From positions 1 through 58,521 of IMG/VR virus record IMGVR_UViG_3300049927_000079: DNA of 58,521 nucleotides. The stretch is one strand, 5' to 3'. Below the pieces are notes generated by a model, which saw only the letters and a program-made list of their open reading frames with translations, was not told where the DNA came from and ran no database searches. The DNA is from a virus. Positions within the stretch are counted from its first letter, which is position 1. Each line of letters begins with the position of its first letter. Below, in pieces: positions 27,557 through 36,800 of this stretch. A program made the translations under genes and the position numbers.

Positions 27557-30337
27557 CTACGTCCCCTTTGGTGAGCCCTCAATATACAGGTCACCCCAAT
27601 GCTTCTGACTTCTCACGTCTCCCGCAGTTTCGCACGGCATCAGCAACACGCAAACCGCATTCTCGGAACTAGAATCCGCCAACGGCCGCACCGTGCCATC
27701 CGTGCAACCGCACAGCACTCCGTTGATGTTGTCGCCTTCTTCGAGCGAGTGCGTGACCACCGGATGCTGGTAGACGTCCCACACCCAACCCTTTGCCGCG
27801 ACATCGAAAGTCAACGTGCGCTGGTTCCCATTCACATCCTGATAGTCGTAATAGACGTAGCCTTGCGCGGAGTTGAGCCGCTGCGAAGCTGGCCGAGTAT
27901 CATCTGGCGGGTAGACGACAAAGCCGCCGCGAATGACCGGCTGTGGCTTGGCGCCTTCATGCGGGAATAAGTTGAACAAATCCGGATCTGTGATCGACTC
28001 TCCGCCTTGACCGAAAGGCGAGAGATAGACGCCATCTTTGGCACGGAAGAACACATTGTTCCCTCCATCCACCGTCAAGGCCCACGGCATATAGATGCCG
28101 CGCTTCAGGCTCGATTCCTGCAAAGTCCAAGTTGCGCCGATCGTGCCATCGACAGTCGCAAGTGCGTTGAAGAAGTTAGGGTAGATGAGCCATGCGCGCT
28201 CGGGTGATGCCACCCACCCGAGGCCATCCACAATCAACCCATTCACTAGGGGCTCGCTTGGACTGGTCACGTCCTGTTGGTTGGTATCCGGCGCCGAGTC
28301 CAGGTTGTTCCCCTTGGACCAGTACAAGACTCCCGGACGCAAAGGATCTCCGCAAGCAAAAGCGAAGTTTACGTTGTCAGTCGGTCCCCACATGAAAGGC
28401 AAAGGTTGCGCGGCTAGAATCGGCTCCGCGATTTCATAGGTTAGGCCAGTGCCGCTCGCCAAAGGCACAGAAACAGGTACGCCGTTCTGGATCTCCTCAT
28501 TAGTTGCCGTGAGAGTCGTAGTGGAGGACGGGCGCCGGTCGAGCGTGTACGCCACCGCGGAAGCTGTAGGCGACGTCGGCCCGAGAATGATAATGGTCCC
28601 CGGCAGCCAGCGCACGTTGAACTGGTCGCCGGATACCCACGTAGCCACGCCCCCTGCAACATTCACAATCCCTTTGCGTGGAAGGTCGATCGAAGGGAAA
28701 GGCTCGAAGTTGTCAAACTCAAGTACCGGGTTGGCGATTACATCGGCATCGAGCAGGGTGTCTTTGAACGGAGTCGAGTTGTTCGGCCCAGTCCCTACGT
28801 AGGTGTAGTTGAGCAGACCGACATCTCTCCGGTAGAAATCAATTTTGTCCACCTGGGGATCAGTCGAAGGTGTTGCGGTTACCTGGTTCGCGAGCACAGA
28901 GAGCGACTGCACTGCGGATGCCGGCGAAGGATTAGAAACCGCACCTGTCGCAGATGAACGGTAGGTATAGCGGTACTGTGCGTCCGTGATGGTTGAAGCC
29001 GGGATAGGAGGAATGAAGTTGCCGGCAGACTTGACAACTAAGATCCGACCGCTGTGATACCAATAGTCGTAATCCAGTTCAATCGGATAGTTTCCCGCCG
29101 CAGAGAACGTGACTGCAACCGAAGCAGTATCTACCTGCCCTGCACCGTCCAGGGTCACTGTCTTGGGAATCAACGGATAGCCGTTTTTGGCGGTAACCTT
29201 CTGACCCATAACGCTGAGTACCGTCCCGCCCGAAGGCCCAGGCCACGTCGCAGTACCCGTACCAGAGCTGCCAATGCCCCACAACACTTCATCCTTCGAC
29301 TGGATGGACAAGTTGTAAGTGCCAGCAACCGGAATGTACAACGTCGCTTCCGCGATGAAGTTGAAGTCCGAAAAGCCCTCACTCTCTAAGGCAGGGGTGA
29401 ATACCGGGACCGCAGATCCAAGGACTGCCGCGTTATATGGAACATCTACCTGCGTACCGGGGTTGGTTGTCAGATGAAGCGCGGTATTGGTTGGAGGCGG
29501 AAAGGCTGCGACCGTGTAACTTACCGCATTGATGACCAGGACGTTCCCCGCAATGATCCCGGTAAAGTCATCTCCACTCACCCACCCAACCGAGTTCCCT
29601 AGCGGCGAAGTGGTGACCGTGCCGGAATACTGGTTGTACTGCGTCCACTCCATCGGAACCGCTTGGCTTCCGATAGCGCCCTGGTCGAAGATGAGCGAGT
29701 TCCCAATCGTTGAACCGTTCGGAGGAGTGTTCAGTCGGATAGGTCCAGACCCCGTGCCGGTGCGGAAGCGCCAGATATAGTTCCCGGTTGGACCTGAGTG
29801 CGGGCTGTCTCCCCAGTAAGTGACGGTCACGTCTCCGATAAGCGAGAGAACGTCCGAGGCCGGCGTCGAAGCGATGACGGGAGTGCCTTGCGGTTCTTTA
29901 ATGCCCATCTTGTAGGTCAAACCATCCGACCGTACTTTGGACATCTTGAGCGAGTCGCCTACATACATCCACGGCTGGACGGAAGTATTCGGGCGGAAAG
30001 GGACCAGGGAGAGAGGGTTGCCGCTGTAGCCGGTGTCTACCTGCGTGATGCCGGCGTAGAGATTCGAGGACGCGCCTCCGATGAGAATGAACCCTAGCGC
30101 GGGTCCGGCAGGAGTCGTGTCGTTCAGCCGGCGAATGGAATAGACAGGTCCAGGAAGAGTCTCAACCGATGAGTCCTGTGCCGCGCGTGGCCGAATCGCA
30201 TCGCGAAGGTAAGCGCGCACGTTCTGCGCGAACGGGTACTTGCCTTCCGGCATCCTGTCCGGAGGCAGTACGGTATTCATCCCGTGAAAGTCGAGACGCT
30301 TGGCATCGGGATTCCGCTCGTAGGGTTTCTCCGCCAT
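27557..30337 (-). CDS. Large tail protein (gp12-like hub) with PA14-like insert
   Basis: A 926-residue protein. The start, F-H-G-M-N-T-V-L-P-P-D-R-M-P-E-G-K-Y-P-F-A-Q-N-V-R, and the end, with repeated W-x-x-x-x-D and Y-V-Y-Y-D-Y motifs, resemble large podovirus tail-tube/nozzle proteins with beta-propeller folds. Residues about 318-440 (L-E-S-E-G-F-S-D-F-N-F-I-A-E-A-T-L-Y-I-P-V-A-G-T-Y-N-L-S-I and P-I-E-L-D-Y-D-Y-W-Y-H-S-G-R) look like a PA14 domain, a carbohydrate-binding fold. It probably forms the distal tail and contacts the host surface. It ends in TAG followed at once by an in-frame TTG gene. Confidence 0.68.
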   Translation of the reverse strand: MAEKPYERNPDAKRLDFHGMNTVLPPDRMPEGKYPFAQNVRAYLRDAIRPRAAQDSSVETLPGPVYSIRRLNDTTPAGPALGFILIGGASSNLYAGITQVDTGYSGNPLSLVPFRPNTSVQPWMYVGDSLKMSKVRSDGLTYKMGIKEPQGTPVIASTPASDVLSLIGDVTVTYWGDSPHSGPTGNYIWRFRTGTGSGPIRLNTPPNGSTIGNSLIFDQGAIGSQAVPMEWTQYNQYSGTVTTSPLGNSVGWVSGDDFTGIIAGNVLVINAVSYTVAAFPPPTNTALHLTTNPGTQVDVPYNAAVLGSAVPVFTPALESEGFSDFNFIAEATLYIPVAGTYNLSIQSKDEVLWGIGSSGTGTATWPGPSGGTVLSVMGQKVTAKNGYPLIPKTVTLDGAGQVDTASVAVTFSAAGNYPIELDYDYWYHSGRILVVKSAGNFIPPIPASTITDAQYRYTYRSSATGAVSNPSPASAVQSLSVLANQVTATPSTDPQVDKIDFYRRDVGLLNYTYVGTGPNNSTPFKDTLLDADVIANPVLEFDNFEPFPSIDLPRKGIVNVAGGVATWVSGDQFNVRWLPGTIIILGPTSPTASAVAYTLDRRPSSTTTLTATNEEIQNGVPVSVPLASGTGLTYEIAEPILAAQPLPFMWGPTDNVNFAFACGDPLRPGVLYWSKGNNLDSAPDTNQQDVTSPSEPLVNGLIVDGLGWVASPERAWLIYPNFFNALATVDGTIGATWTLQESSLKRGIYMPWALTVDGGNNVFFRAKDGVYLSPFGQGGESITDPDLFNLFPHEGAKPQPVIRGGFVVYPPDDTRPASQRLNSAQGYVYYDYQDVNGNQRTLTFDVAAKGWVWDVYQHPVVTHSLEEGDNINGVLCGCTDGTVRPLADSSSENAVCVLLMPCETAGDVRSQKHWGDLYIEGSPKGT

Positions 30338-30340
30338 TGT

Positions 30341-30460
30341 TTATTTATGAAGCGAACGACAGGCTTCAACCTTCTTGCGTTCCTGCAATAGCCATTGGTA
30401 GGGGACCAGAATCACCATAAGCATAAGACCGCCAATCGTAATTCGATCAACGCACAGCAT
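30341..30460 (-). CDS. 39-residue membrane peptide
   Basis: ATG 30460 abuts the TAA of the upstream tail gene, and its own TAA lies three bases before the next ATG. One hydrophobic segment of about 20 residues (I-T-I-G-G-L-M-L-M-V-I-L-V-P-Y) is followed by a charged end (Q-E-R-K-K-V-E-A). Position and tight packing suggest it is real. Function unknown; possibly a small lysis or envelope peptide. Confidence 0.5.
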   Translation of the reverse strand: MLCVDRITIGGLMLMVILVPYQWLLQERKKVEACRSLHK

Positions 30461-31768
30461 TTATTCCCCCTTCTTTCTTGGTTGATTGATGTCCTGCCGG
30501 CGCCCTTCGAGCCCAAGCATGTCGCGGAACAGCCCCATAGCCGCCAGCCGCTTGTTAGTCTCCATCGCGAACTGGAAGAAGTTTTTCTCCAGGTCCTTTG
30601 TGCTCGAAAACTCTTCTCCGCCCATTTTGAAGCTGGCCAGAACTTGCGCGTAATCGAGGATCACATCGAAGGCGTCCTTCGAGATTTGCACAAAGTCGGC
30701 ATCGAGTACCGGGACCGGCGCGTTGCCTACCACTACCAGAGACACACCCCGTGGTGATCCGCCTACCGGACACGGAGCCAAAAAGTCCATCCCGGCAGTC
30801 ACAATCGAAGGCCATGCGCTGCCATCGTTCTGCCATTCAGGAGAGAATCCATCCTGCTCGCGCACAGAAGGCGTATCCACAGGGATACCGTTGATTGTCG
30901 CTGTCAGCAGCCAGTTTGACGCCTTCATAATCTGCAGACCATCCTGGTAGCGCTTCAGGCAGTAGTCGGCGCGCGCGCGATCGGTAGCTTCGGAATCCCG
31001 CCCCAGGAGATCCGACATAGCGCCCCACTTGGCCAACCATGACCAGTCATCCGGAACCCCAAGCAGAGTATTCGCCGGAGGATTAAACGGTATCCCGGCC
31101 ATGAGTGCGATGACGTCGTATTGGCCAGCCACGTTTGGCCCTGTGTCCACATCCATTGCCAAAGGCGGCCCGGTGATGACGCCCCAGGACTGCGGGACGC
31201 TAGGAGTCTGGGCATGGTCAGGCTCGAAGCTGTCCCATGCGAGGTTATCTTCCCGCGTCATCGTATTGGGCAACCCGGAATCCGGCATGAAGCGAGCCCG
31301 CCGCAGTTCAAGCGTTGAATCCGGGAAATACGTCCTGCGCGTGTTGGGAACTGAGGGTAGCGGACCCATCTGCGCGATGTTGCAGCCCGAGACCTGGATC
31401 ATCTCGTCCCGGCGCCGTTGCAGCGCAAATTGAAGGTCGGCAATATTGAACTGCGACGTCCCTGTCCAAACCCCTCCCGTGGGTGGCTCTAGTAAATGAT
31501 ATTCAAGGATTGTGTAGAGGTCGGTGTCAGTGAGGGTGCGAAGGCGGGGAGATCCAGGCAGTCGGGAGAGATCGTACCAGGGAACAAAGTTGGGAGTGAA
31601 AGCCAAATCCGCGTTCCACTGTTCAGTCAACGCATTGAATGTGCGGAGCGCTTCGGCTAGATAAAGTCCAAGTTCAGGATTAGTCCAGAAAGCGTTCGTG
31701 GGGTCCGCTAGGCGCTGTGCGAGCGCCTGCTTTGCAGCAGCGAACGTGAGCCATTGGAATTGTGGCAT
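30461..31768 (-). CDS. Tail/neck structural protein
   Basis: A 435-residue protein. The start, F-Q-W-L-T-F-A-A-A-K-Q-A-L-A-Q-R-L, A-F-W-T-N-P-E-L-G-L-Y-L-A-E-A-L-R-T-F-N-A-L-T, reads like head-tail connector or tail-tube A-type proteins. The centre has a region W-S-W-L-A-K-W-G-A-M-S-D-L-L-G-R-D-S-E-A, and the end is helical with a basic tail. Its C-terminal F-F-Q-F-A-M-E-T-N-K-R-L-A-A-M-G-L is a coiled segment. It lies directly upstream of the large hub protein and is probably assembled next to it. Confidence 0.6.
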   Translation of the reverse strand: MPQFQWLTFAAAKQALAQRLADPTNAFWTNPELGLYLAEALRTFNALTEQWNADLAFTPNFVPWYDLSRLPGSPRLRTLTDTDLYTILEYHLLEPPTGGVWTGTSQFNIADLQFALQRRRDEMIQVSGCNIAQMGPLPSVPNTRRTYFPDSTLELRRARFMPDSGLPNTMTREDNLAWDSFEPDHAQTPSVPQSWGVITGPPLAMDVDTGPNVAGQYDVIALMAGIPFNPPANTLLGVPDDWSWLAKWGAMSDLLGRDSEATDRARADYCLKRYQDGLQIMKASNWLLTATINGIPVDTPSVREQDGFSPEWQNDGSAWPSIVTAGMDFLAPCPVGGSPRGVSLVVVGNAPVPVLDADFVQISKDAFDVILDYAQVLASFKMGGEEFSSTKDLEKNFFQFAMETNKRLAAMGLFRDMLGLEGRRQDINQPRKKGE

Positions 31769-31769
31769 G

Positions 31770-31907
31770 TCACCGCTTCAGTGCCTTCTTTTGCTTCTGT
31801 TTGTTTTCGGTTGAGTAGAAAACTTTCTTCCAGTTCTTGCCGTAGGTCCGCTTCATGCTCTTGGCCACCTTCTTGCCATGGCCCGCGAAATGTTTGGAGA
31901 CTGGCAT
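31770..31907 (-). CDS. 45-residue basic virion-cluster protein
   Basis: Read directly: M-P-V-S-K-H-F-A-G-H-G, then K-V-A-K-S-M-K-R-T-Y-G-K-N-W-K-K-V-F-Y-S-T-E-N-K-Q. The pattern M-K-x-x-Y-G-x-x-x-x-x-x-V-F-Y-x-T-x-N-K is characteristic of a very small protein found in many podoviruses near capsid and tail genes. It is strongly basic and probably binds DNA or an acidic virion component. It ends two bases before the next gene's ATG. Confidence 0.66.
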   Translation of the reverse strand: MPVSKHFAGHGKKVAKSMKRTYGKNWKKVFYSTENKQKQKKALKR

Positions 31908-31908
31908 A

Positions 31909-32088
31909 CTAACGCTGGCCTGCCTCGCCTAAAGCACTCACGGAACACACGATGGAGGCCCATTCGTTTTCAGGAATGACCAGCGTGGTGTCGCCGTGTA
32001 CGACTCGCACGCTACCGTCCGCAAGGCGCTTGAACCACCATCCATCGCGCCAATGAAAACCGGTCTGTCTATCGTCCAAGGGAGTCAT
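31909..32088 (-). CDS. Small hypothetical protein
   Basis: A 59-residue protein starting at ATG 32088 just downstream of a GGGG-containing hairpin. It reads F-H-W-R-D-G-W-W-F-K-R-L-A-D-G-S-V-R-V-V, then V-I-P-E-N-E-W-A-S-I-V, then a helical end with one cysteine. The W-F-x-R-x-x-D-G-S-V-R-V and I-P-x-x-x-W-A-S-I-V pattern is common in small uncharacterised phage proteins. It is packed between structural genes and is likely translated. Confidence 0.62.
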   Translation of the reverse strand: MTPLDDRQTGFHWRDGWWFKRLADGSVRVVHGDTTLVIPENEWASIVCSVSALGEAGQR

Positions 32089-32098
32089 CTATATAATT

Positions 32099-32114
32099 CC
32101 CCATAACTATGGGG
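32099..32114 (-). other. 16-bp inverted repeat over a stop codon
   Basis: CCCCATA-AC-TATGGGG overlaps the stop of the 32107 gene and lies just upstream of the ATG at 32088. In the leftward RNA it forms a short hairpin whose 3' arm (GGGG) is the only candidate ribosome site for that ATG. It may tie translation of the 59-residue protein to ribosomes arriving from the upstream gene. Confidence 0.5.
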
Positions 32115-32484
32115 TCGTTGGTGCCGTTGCCGGTGCCGGTGCCGGTGCCGCGTTCAGTACTTGAACCACGGCGTTGATGTACGACGTCACCGCCGCAGTG
32201 CTGCCGTCCTTACCAGCATCCTTTAGCCCTTGAGCAATCACTGGTTGCATAAGCTGAAGGACATCAGCCAATTTCTGTGGTCCCGTTCCAGCCTGATTAC
32301 CGAGCGCTGCCGCCTTCTGTTCTGCGAGCACCACAGCGGAAACGGTTGAGTTGAATAGCGGGCCGAGAGCAGGAGCGAATAAGCTAACCGCAACCTCTCC
32401 CGCACCCTCCGCCCAAGGCAGGATAAAATTGAGGCCCTTCTTGAAGTCGTGTCCGACCGCCTTGAGAAAACTTACGAAGCTCAT
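32107..32484 (-). CDS. Small Ala-rich hydrophobic protein near lysis genes
   Basis: A 125-residue protein from ATG 32484 with GGAGG seven bases upstream. Residues 1-45 are S-F-V-S-F-L-K-A-V-G-H-D-F-K-K-G-L-N-F-I-L-P-W-A-E-G-A-G-E-V-A-V-S-L-F-A-P-A-L-G, an amphipathic region; the centre is helical, and the C-terminus is a low-complexity run of Ala-Pro-Thr. Similar small proteins occur in lysis/tail regions of soil phages without assigned role. It follows the peptidoglycan hydrolase directly. Confidence 0.58.
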   Translation of the reverse strand: MSFVSFLKAVGHDFKKGLNFILPWAEGAGEVAVSLFAPALGPLFNSTVSAVVLAEQKAAALGNQAGTGPQKLADVLQLMQPVIAQGLKDAGKDGSTAAVTSYINAVVQVLNAAPAPAPATAPTTP

Positions 32485-32485
32485 A

Positions 32486-32884
32486 CTATTCCTCCCGGTA
32501 AAAAGAATGGTGTCCAATTTTGGCCGTTGCGGTCATTTGTTGCGCCCATGCGGGGATCGGGATTGAATCCGCAAAGTAGTGCGTGGCCCCGTTCGTAAGA
32601 TCAGAGTCTCCGCCCTGAAAGATTGAGTCCGCAACATCATAGCAGTCCACAAAAGGGGCATCTGGCGAGACAGGAACTTTAGCCAACTGCGGATCATTGG
32701 AGGCAGTCATGGAGGAAAACTGCCAAGGTTGATAGACGATTTCTGCCCATGACTTGTTGTGCTTCAGAGCTCGATTCTGAATCACATGCAGAACTGCACG
32801 GATACCGTCGCGCCCCTCCCCGCGAGCCTCGCGCCATGCACAGAGCGCAGCGCACCACTTTTGGAATTCGTTCCAGTTCATCAT
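32486..32884 (-). CDS. Endolysin, SleB-type cell-wall hydrolase
   Basis: A 132-residue protein (start at ATG 32884, or 32881). It matches the cell-wall hydrolase SleB family: A-A-L-C-A-W-R-E-A-R-G-E-G-R-D-G-I-R-A-V-L-H-V-I-Q-N-R, then Q-P-W-Q-F-S-S-M, then A-T-H-Y-F-A-D and P-A-W-A. The glutamate in W-R-E-A-R-G-E is the expected catalytic acid. It has no signal peptide, so it needs a holin to reach the peptidoglycan. It is coupled to the coiled-coil membrane protein upstream (ATGA), forming the lysis cassette. Confidence 0.85.
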   Translation of the reverse strand: MMNWNEFQKWCAALCAWREARGEGRDGIRAVLHVIQNRALKHNKSWAEIVYQPWQFSSMTASNDPQLAKVPVSPDAPFVDCYDVADSIFQGGDSDLTNGATHYFADSIPIPAWAQQMTATAKIGHHSFYREE

Positions 32885-33279
32885 TTCCCCAAGTAGTGCA
32901 GCAACAGATTCAGTCCCACTGCTATAACACTGATCCCGGCTCCCATAGCCCACATGCGACCTTCCATGTTGCTCCTGTTAGTTTCGAGTAGCTTGAGTCG
33001 GGCATCCATTTCACTTCGCAGAGCATTATGCTGTTCATCATACATATCGCGCCGCATAAACTCGCCACGTTCATGAGCGATTTGCTCCCGAAACTGGTTC
33101 ATCTCATCCAGGCGTCGGTCTATTTCTCTGCGAGCTAATACTAGTGCTTCTTTGTCAACGATGTGAAACCGGTGGTGCGCGTCTTGCCACTGTTCGCGAA
33201 GCTCGCGCTCATGGACAGTAAGCCTCCAACACTCCTCAACATTGTGTCGCTCGGATTTACTTGTTTCTTTGTCATCCAT
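32881..33279 (-). CDS. Coiled-coil tail-anchored protein, holin/spanin candidate
   Basis: A 132-residue protein. Residues about 17-105 are a highly charged coiled coil (R-E-I-D-R-R-L-D-E-M-N-Q-F-R-E-Q-I-A-H-E-R-G), and residues about 110-129 are a single transmembrane helix (W-A-M-G-A-G-I-S-V-I-A-V-G-L-N-L-L-L). Such C-terminally anchored coiled coils resemble XhlA-type lysis proteins and holin partners. Its stop overlaps the endolysin start. An i-spanin would have the helix at the other end. Confidence 0.62.
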   Translation of the reverse strand: MDDKETSKSERHNVEECWRLTVHERELREQWQDAHHRFHIVDKEALVLARREIDRRLDEMNQFREQIAHERGEFMRRDMYDEQHNALRSEMDARLKLLETNRSNMEGRMWAMGAGISVIAVGLNLLLHYLGK

Positions 33280-33295
33280 CTCACATATTCTCCCT

Positions 33296-33311
33296 GGGGG
33301 GAGGGGGGGGG
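33296..33311. other. Homopolymer run G6-A-G9
   Basis: Six G, one A, nine G between the 33313 gene and the coiled-coil lysis gene. In the leftward RNA it is a C-run, upstream of the AGGGAG ribosome site. Runs this long are prone to slippage and to sequencing errors. Confidence 0.8.
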
Positions 33312-33312
33312 C

Positions 33313-33795
33313 TTATTCTCCTACTTTGCGCTCAACACTCAGTTTATCAACTGCGACCACGGCTGGATCGTAACTTGGTATCTCTCCCTTGAACACACTC
33401 GGCAACCAGGCGAACTTTGGACTACTCGAAAGAATGAACTGAATTTGATCGAGCGCCAAGTCTACAAGAAATCCGAAACTCGCTGCTGTAGTCAAGGTCG
33501 GAGGAATCGTAATCCAGTTGGCAAGGCCTGGAGTCACGCCGAGATAGATAACCCCCTTCGAGAGCGTCCCTGGATCACGCAGCCAGAGCGAGAACAGCAC
33601 CGTGTTAATGGCAGAGCGCAACAGGAACACGTCCCAATTTCGGGACACAAAGGACCAGCGCGAAGGGTACGTATTGACCTTGCTCCGGAACGCCGTAGAT
33701 GCCCGCTGCAGCAATCGCAGCAGGATTCCCATGTAGAACATCACGATCAGCAAGACTGTGGGATTCAGCCACAGCGCCCCAACTTTTATGTCCAT
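33313..33795 (-). CDS. Multi-pass membrane protein, holin candidate
   Basis: A 160-residue protein. Residues 8-28 (A-L-W-L-N-P-T-V-L-L-I-V-M-F-Y-M-G-I-L-L), 55-72 (V-F-L-L-R-S-A-I-N-T-V-L-F-S-L-W) and 100-118 (T-A-A-S-F-G-F-L-V-D-L-A-L-D) are candidate membrane segments. It directly precedes the coiled-coil protein and the endolysin in the operon, the usual place for a holin. Three hydrophobic segments would fit a class I-type holin; no named family was recognised. Confidence 0.55.
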   Translation of the reverse strand: MDIKVGALWLNPTVLLIVMFYMGILLRLLQRASTAFRSKVNTYPSRWSFVSRNWDVFLLRSAINTVLFSLWLRDPGTLSKGVIYLGVTPGLANWITIPPTLTTAASFGFLVDLALDQIQFILSSSPKFAWLPSVFKGEIPSYDPAVVAVDKLSVERKVGE

Positions 33796-33807
33796 GATTC
33801 CCTCATT

Positions 33808-36800
33808 TTACTGAACTCCCACGACAAGATGGCCACCTAAAACCAAAACTCCCCCGAGCGTAACTTTCACCGGACCCGGAGGAGGCGGAACCGGAATCGC
33901 TGTGCCCTGCAACGCAATCGTCTGCGGACTGTTTACCGTATTTGAGACCACCGAAATAGATCCGAGATGCACGTTGCTGATACAGCCTCCGGCGCTGTCA
34001 AACTGCCCACACAAGGTCGAAGGAGTAAAGGTAGCCTGCTCTGAGCAGAAGGCGCCAACTGCGAGCGTAGAGCCGCAGGCTCCGGTTACGGCAAAGTCCG
34101 CAGTCGTAGATGTCACCGCGAGCCCTGTGGCAGTCGCCGTGCCGTTGTTTGTGACAATGAATACCAAGGGATTGCTGGTTTTCCCTACCGTCTGGTTGCC
34201 GAAATCAATGCGCGAGATCCCGAGAACTATGTTTGGCGTCCCCGTGAAACCTGTGCAACTGAGGGTCGCGGTATCCGGACTGCTCGCAGCATTCGACGCG
34301 AATATCAGGGTCGCAGTCAGGAACCCTGTCGCCGTGGGTTGGCAGTTCACCGTAGCCGTGCAGGAATTGCCAGCCGTTACCGTCCCGCAGTTGTCGCTTT
34401 CAATGAACTGGGTTGGATTGGCGCCGCCAAAGGTTAGCGGAGTCGCGATCACCAGGTCCGCATTCCCGGTATTGGTCGCGGTGACAGTCAAGCCGGCCGA
34501 GGTTGTTCCCGTCTGAATGCTCGGCGGAGAGAAGGCCAGCGACGTTGGGGCCAGCGAGATCCGCGGCGTAGGCGCAGCCACTCCATTCACCGTCAATGTA
34601 AGGTTCTGCGGGCTGTCGGACGCATCATCCACCACATGAACGTTCGCCGTGCGTGCGCCAGTCCCGCCAGGTGTCACTGAGACATCCACGGGGCAGAAGG
34701 CACCAGGAGCGAGGGTCAACCCGCAGTGATTGACCAAGGTGTAATCCCCTGGGTTGGTTCCGGTCAGGGCGATGCTCGAAAGGTTCAGCGTTGCCGTGCC
34801 AGTGTTCTGGATCTGGCCACTGACCACTTTAGACAACACGCCTACCGTGACGTTCCCGAAATCAATCGAAGATGGAGTCAACGTAACCGCGGGCGCCGTC
34901 GCTACGCCTGTGCAACTCAGAGACACCGTGAGGGGAGAAATGCTTGTTCCGGTAAAGGGTTGCGTGAAGGTTCCAGACTGCGCGCCGGCAGCGATCGGAT
35001 TACAGCGAATGAAGTACTGACATTGCGCCTGGGGAGCAAGGTTTTGGTTGCAGGTTGGATTCCCGAAAATGAAGCTAAAATTTGGATCGTTGATGGTCGC
35101 TCCCCCGAGCGCCAAGGATGTATTCCCAGTGTTCTGCAGGGTCACCGCTTGGTTAGCGCTTACCTGCCCCACCGTGATGCTTCCGAAGGACAGGCTGGAC
35201 GGGGTAAGCGTGGCGCCGTCTTGTGTACCGAAGCCGGAGAGAGTTACGACATTTGGAGACGAAGCGGCGTTTGAAGCAATCGAAATATTTCCCGTAAGCG
35301 GACCAGCCGAGAGCGGCGCGAACTTGACGTTAATGGTGCAGGTAGATCCAACCGTGACCGTCCCGCAAGCGTTGGCCTGGGAGAAATTTCCGGTTGGAGT
35401 CACGCTCGAAACAACCAAGCTGGCCGTGCCGCAGTTGGTTACTACAACCGGCAGGCTGGCTGAAACCGAGTTTACCGGAGTGTTCGGGAAACTAAGGCTG
35501 GTCGCACTCAAGCAGACTGCCGGAGCGGTTGCTACTCCTGTCCCGGTAAGAGCCGCAGTCGATGGAGTCGTACTCGCGCTATTGACCAGCGTCAGAGTCG
35601 CCGCGCGCGCGCCAGTCGTGGTTGGCTTGAAGGCCGCGGGGATGATGCAATTCTGCCCACCCGGAAGCGGGTTGGCGCAACTGTTTGCCAAGAGAACGAA
35701 GTCTCCCGGATTGGCTCCGGCCAGTGAAAGCGTCCAGCGCATCGGGCCTGTGCCTGTATTCGACCAAGTGAAGTTGAACGGTGCGGTTTGTGTCCCAGAC
35801 ACTTGCGAGCCGAAATCATGGGATACAGGAGCAAGGCTGGCAATCGGAGCCGTGCCAGTGCCCGAGAGAGACGCCTGGTGCGGACTGCCCGTGGCGCTAT
35901 CTGCCATCGACAGCGCAGCAATCTTGAGGCCGATAGAAAGCGGGCTGAAGTACACCGGGATCGTGCAACTGGCGCCGGCAGCCAGCGTAGTGACTCCGGC
36001 CGGAGTGAAGGAGAAAGCCTTAACAAACTGCCAGCGCGTCCCATTCGTAGCCAAGCCACCAAACGCGGCATTGTTGGTGCCCCAGAGATTCATCATGGGG
36101 TTGGCAGGAGCAAACGGGATGTTCGTGCTGTGCGTCTGACTCAGCGTGCCATCAATCGAAAACGCTACCGAAGGCGCCGTCCACTTGAAGCCATAAACGT
36201 GGAACCCCAGTTCCGGGTTGGCCAGAGTAGCCGTGGTTGCAGTGTTCAGGGACGGAGTGCTCCAAGTTGTCCACTCGATCGTATTCGGTAGTCGCCCTTC
36301 AATCTCCGGCGAATCAATCTCCGTGTAGGGATTCGAGATGGAACTGTTCAGAATGAAGTCGGAAGAAACCTGTCCCGAGGGAACCGTGCCAGTCAAGTAA
36401 GGCGTGGTCGCCGTGGATGCAGAGCGCATCGACCAGCGATAACTTCCGAAACCGAAAGCTGTGGTCGATCGTACTTCCGCGCCCACCGAAATCGTAGGAG
36501 CCGCCCCGCTCTGGACTACCTTCAGTCCGAGCATCCCGTTCGACAAGTCCACATTCGAGGTCGAGAAGGTGCTTGTGTTCACGCCTCCGATATTTCCCGG
36601 AGCCGTCCCGGTATCTATCTGCCACTTGGAACTGAGGGCGCCCTGGTCGAAGTTGTCAGTGAATCCACTGGCTGCGGTCGCGCACTCGCCGGCAGTAAAG
36701 TCTCCGGGATTCGCTCCAATCAGCGACACTCCGGAAATTGTTACCGGCGAGGTTCCCGTGTTGGTCGCCGTCACGTTCGTAACTGGAGAGAAGTTACCTA

